A stretch of 7,602 bases of DNA. It comes from Methanosarcinales archaeon (GTDB taxonomy: Archaea; Halobacteriota; Methanosarcinia; Methanosarcinales; Methanogasteraceae). The translations under genes were made by a program, and so were the position numbers. Shown piece by piece: positions 4,995 to 7,602 of this stretch. Under the pieces are notes generated by a model that did not search any database, was not told the DNA's origin, and saw only the letters and a list, made by a program, of their open reading frames with translations. The stretch is taken from NCBI GenBank assembly GCA_030672605.1, contig DAOVGE010000181.1:1-7602 (forward strand), in the 5' to 3' direction. The number at the start of each line of letters is the position of its first letter. Within the stretch, counting starts at the first letter, position 1.

Positions 4995-6899
4995 TCACCC
5001 ACCCCTTCTGCCGCCCCCGCCAACCCTCTGCATCGCATACGCGAGCCCCTCCTGCAGGCTCCCGCGTGTCACAAGATCCATCTCATCCAGACCCAGCCGC
5101 ACCGTTGCCGCCGCAACCCCCGGGCTGATCCCGGTGAGGATGCACTCTGCACCAAGAAGCCGTGCCGCCGCAACCGTTTCGAGCAGGTGGTTTGCAACAT
5201 CGCTGTCGATTGACCGGATGGCTGTGAGGTCAAGTATCACGACCAATGACCTCGTGTCAGCGATCCTGTGCAGCATCGTCTCTGTCAACCGGTTGATGCG
5301 CATGTCATCGAGAACGCCCATGATCGGAATTGCAAGCACGCTGTCGTGAACCTGAATCACAGGGATTGCAAGCTCCTCATAAGACTTCATCAGTTTGCCG
5401 AACGAATCGTGCAGCTTCCGCTCAAGTTCCTTTTGCTCAGTTATGTCGCGGGCAATGCCACACAACCCGGCAATCCCACCGGAGCTGTCCCGTATCGGCA
5501 CCTTGATTGTGTGAAACGTTCTTGGAACCCCGTCCACCGGTTTGTTGTCCGTCTCATCGATTATCTCGCCACCAAGAACCCGCGAGTCCACGTCCCTGAT
5601 GTGCACTCCCGCTTCCTCCCCGAAAAGCTCATTATCGGTCCTTCCGATCAGTTCTGAGACCGGGGCTCCGAAAAGTTTCTCCATCGCCGGATTTACCTGG
5701 GTATATCTGAACGAGCGATCCTTGATGAAGATCGAGTCCTGAGCCGTCTCAAAGATTGCCCGGAACCGCTCTTCGCTCTCCCGAAGTGCATCTTCCGCGG
5801 ATTTCCGCTTGCTGATGTCGGTAATCAGAGAATAAGCCCCTTTGAACTCTCCTCTGTCATCCCTGATTGTGGTTGCATTAAACCACACAGGGATACATTC
5901 TCCGCTCTTCTTTTTTAGCATGATCTCATAACTACGGTGCAGTGTGCTTCCGATTCGCCCCATCTGGTATTTGAATATCTTGAGATTTTCTTCATCCACG
6001 AAGTCGTGTGGCGACCTTCCGATCATCTCCTCCCTGGTGTACCCGAGCATATCGCAGAGCGCCGGGTTGACATCTGATGTTTTATGCAAAGAGTCCAGCC
6101 CCCAGTACCCTTCGGAAGTCCCCTCGATTAACGTGCGGTATTTCTCTTCGCTATCAGCGAGCGATCCCTCCATCTGCTTTTGCTCGGTCACATCGTCATA
6201 AATCGCAATGATTTCGCCGGACGGCAGCTTGTAGACGTAGTTCTCTCTCCAGCCAGAAATTTTCTCATCCTTGTAGAAAGAAATGGGGTGGTGCTCCGGT
6301 GCTCCGGTCTGCCACACCCTCCGGAAAACATCAAAAAGTCCGAACTCCACAACTCCGGGGAATACGTCGAGCACGCTTTTACCGATCAGGTCTTCTCTCT
6401 TCACACAATCGATCTTCTCCCCGGCTCGGTTGAAATCCTTGAATATGAAATCATCCCCTTCACCAACTGACTCATAGACGGCTACGGCGTTACTCATGTT
6501 CTCAAACATCATCCTGAATCGTTCTTCGCCCTCTCGAAGCGATTTTTCCGCGGCTTTTCGCTCGGTGATGTCAGAAAACATCTCAACAAGCATCTCTTCG
6601 CCGTCCATCATAATCTGTGTCACCGTCTTCTCGATTGCAACCCCCCCGCGGTCTTTTGATAGAAGCACCGCCTCTGCACGGTCAAGAGTCTTTCCGTGGT
6701 TGTAGACCGGGCAGTCATTCTCTCGCATCGGGCAGACGAACTCGTGGCATACCCTGCCGAGAATCTCTTCCTTCGCTCTGCCGATAATGTCCGCAGCGGA
6801 TTTGTTGATATCCCTGATCTTTCTGTTGCAATCGATCAACATGACCCCAACTGGCATCTCTTCAATCAGCGTCCGCCACTTCTCCTTTGTTTCATTCAC
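4995..6899 (-). CDS. Four-PAS sensor protein with C-terminal RsbR-like STAS domain
   Basis: A 634-residue soluble sensor with no membrane segment and no kinase domain. Domains in order: PAS at about 5-115, 117-245, 247-366 and 368-492, each ending in the usual D-I/V-TE/SxRK-type linker; a short helical linker; and a STAS domain at about 511-624 of the RsbR type (IPVIQVHDSVLAIPIMG at 512-528). In RsbR/RsbS proteins two residues are phosphorylated by an RsbT kinase. By alignment the first position is Ser566 (in SIDSD) and the second falls on Ala598, with Thr599 next to it, so the second site is shifted or lost. PAS1 has an unusual cysteine set (Cys51, Cys56, Cys63, the last two in Cys-Pro pairs) that may bind a metal or heme. 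The start is GTG at 6899 with GGGAG 7 bases upstream. It lies 3 bases after, and in frame with, the stop of the preceding paralogue, so the two are probably one operon. Ligands and partners are unknown. Confidence 0.85.
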   Translation of the reverse strand: MNETKEKWRTLIEEMPVGVMLIDCNRKIRDINKSAADIIGRAKEEILGRVCHEFVCPMRENDCPVYNHGKTLDRAEAVLLSKDRGGVAIEKTVTQIMMDGEEMLVEMFSDITERKAAEKSLREGEERFRMMFENMSNAVAVYESVGEGDDFIFKDFNRAGEKIDCVKREDLIGKSVLDVFPGVVEFGLFDVFRRVWQTGAPEHHPISFYKDEKISGWRENYVYKLPSGEIIAIYDDVTEQKQMEGSLADSEEKYRTLIEGTSEGYWGLDSLHKTSDVNPALCDMLGYTREEMIGRSPHDFVDEENLKIFKYQMGRIGSTLHRSYEIMLKKKSGECIPVWFNATTIRDDRGEFKGAYSLITDISKRKSAEDALRESEERFRAIFETAQDSIFIKDRSFRYTQVNPAMEKLFGAPVSELIGRTDNELFGEEAGVHIRDVDSRVLGGEIIDETDNKPVDGVPRTFHTIKVPIRDSSGGIAGLCGIARDITEQKELERKLHDSFGKLMKSYEELAIPVIQVHDSVLAIPIMGVLDDMRINRLTETMLHRIADTRSLVVILDLTAIRSIDSDVANHLLETVAAARLLGAECILTGISPGVAAATVRLGLDEMDLVTRGSLQEGLAYAMQRVGGGGRRGG

Positions 6900-6902
6900 G
6901 TG

Positions 6903-7602
6903 TCAACTCCCGCCCCCTACTCCTGCGATCTGCAGCGCATGTTTAAGTCCTTCCTGCATCGACCGCTTCGTTGTAATCTCTGACATATCCACGCCAAGCC
7001 CGACAAGCGTATGCGCAGCCTCCGGCTTTATTCCTGTGACGATGCACTTTGTGCCGAGCAGCTTTGCCGCCTTCGTCACGTTGATCAGATGGGTTGCAAC
7101 ATTCGTATCAACGGAACGCACGCCTGTTACGTCGATTATCACAACTCTTGATTGTGTCTCAACGATCTTTGCAAGCATCGTCTCCATCAACTGGTTGATC
7201 CGCTCGTTGTCAAGGATGCCTATGATCGGGAGCACGAGCACACCGTCCCACACCTGGATCACGGGGATGGATAGCTCCTCGTAGGATTCCTTCAGTTTGT
7301 CGAACGCACCCTGCAACTCCTGCTCAAGCTTTTTTCGCTCGGTTATGTTTCTGAATATCAACATGTCTGCGGGTTGTTCCATGTAGGTGATCTGCGCCGC
7401 ATTCACCTCAAAAGGTAGTTTTCTCCCGTCCTTTGTGAGCACCTCGACCCCACACGGGGCAACATTCACCCCCGCCCTCCGTTTCGCCAGATTCTCTGCT
7501 ATCATGGCTTTACTTTCTTCGGTCACGATTCCGGTTTCTAAGAAACTTCTGCCCAGTAGTTCCTCCTTTGCAAATCCTGTGACCTCTTCCACATTATCAG
7601 TA
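6903..7602 (-). CDS. PAS-STAS (RsbR-like) sensor protein, N-terminus beyond window
   Basis: The 3' part of a gene whose frame is still open at the right edge. A GTG at 7592 could be read as a start, but it lies within a PAS domain and the codons before it (giving T-D-N) continue the PAS sequence, so the true start is outside. Visible: the end of a PAS domain (VEEVTGFAKEELLGRSF through FRNITERKK), a helical linker, and a complete RsbR-type STAS domain beginning IPVIQVWDGVLVLPIIG. Both expected phosphoacceptor threonines are present: one in SVDTN, 67 residues from the C-terminus, and one in EAAHTLV, 35 from the C-terminus. The STAS domain is roughly 55 percent identical (hand alignment) to that of the following gene, and both end in a Gly-rich tail, so the two arose by tandem duplication. 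No kinase domain is seen. It is probably a sensory scaffold of a stressosome-like complex; the number of N-terminal domains cannot be told. Confidence 0.83.
   Translation of the reverse strand, partial: TDNVEEVTGFAKEELLGRSFLETGIVTEESKAMIAENLAKRRAGVNVAPCGVEVLTKDGRKLPFEVNAAQITYMEQPADMLIFRNITERKKLEQELQGAFDKLKESYEELSIPVIQVWDGVLVLPIIGILDNERINQLMETMLAKIVETQSRVVIIDVTGVRSVDTNVATHLINVTKAAKLLGTKCIVTGIKPEAAHTLVGLGVDMSEITTKRSMQEGLKHALQIAGVGGGS

Noticed and set aside
4995..6899. Histidine kinase
   Set aside because: PAS-rich proteins are often kinases, but no H-box or GHKL ATPase motifs are present and the C-terminus is clearly STAS.
6787..7284. Plus-strand open frame of 165 codons
   Set aside because: It is antisense to the two PAS-STAS genes, whose STAS and PAS motifs are unmistakable.

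Overview
The window looks like part of an archaeal genome, probably a methanogen or one of its relatives in the Methanomicrobia/ANME/Syntrophoarchaeum/Archaeoglobi area. The lineage is an inference. It rests on a diphthine-ammonia ligase (diphthamide is absent from bacteria), a clustered four-subunit-type pyruvate:ferredoxin oxidoreductase with separate gamma, delta and alpha genes, TATA-box promoters with apparently leaderless starts, and PAS-rich sensor proteins of the kind abundant in these archaea.

Layout from left to right. Positions 1-141 hold only small hairpins. Positions 142-853 (minus strand) carry a two-gene HEPN/MNT toxin-antitoxin operon in visibly AT-rich DNA, with the antitoxin nucleotidyltransferase first and the HepT-like RNase overlapping it by 8 bases. 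A TATA box at 889-896 and an SD at 860-864 fix the antitoxin start. Positions 897-1238 have no gene I can support. Positions 1270-3280 (plus strand) are a tightly overlapping porG-porD-porA operon behind a TATA box at about 1239-1248. The TPP-binding beta subunit (porB), needed for a working enzyme, is not here. The next gene, at 3365-4057, is dph6, which completes diphthamide on elongation factor 2.

Positions 4058-4994 are a repeat-rich intergenic zone of about 0.9 kb with several imperfect inverted repeats. Its most striking part is a 214-bp segment (4589-4802) with 10-bp perfect terminal inverted repeats. It is flanked directly on both sides by the same 17-bp sequence. This is the architecture of a small non-autonomous mobile element inserted into the end of another repeat.

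Positions 4995-7602 (minus strand) hold two tandem paralogous genes for multi-PAS proteins ending in an RsbR-like STAS domain. The first in transcription order runs off the right edge. The second is complete (634 aa, four PAS domains plus STAS). The STAS phosphoacceptor positions are kept in the upstream paralogue and partly changed in the downstream one. No kinase, phosphatase or sigma factor is present. They look like sensory subunits of a stressosome-like or other STAS-based signalling system.

The most unusual points are the mobile-element-like structure in the intergenic zone, the por operon without porB, and the archaeal tandem RsbR-like pair. I do not see a complete, clearly new multi-gene system.
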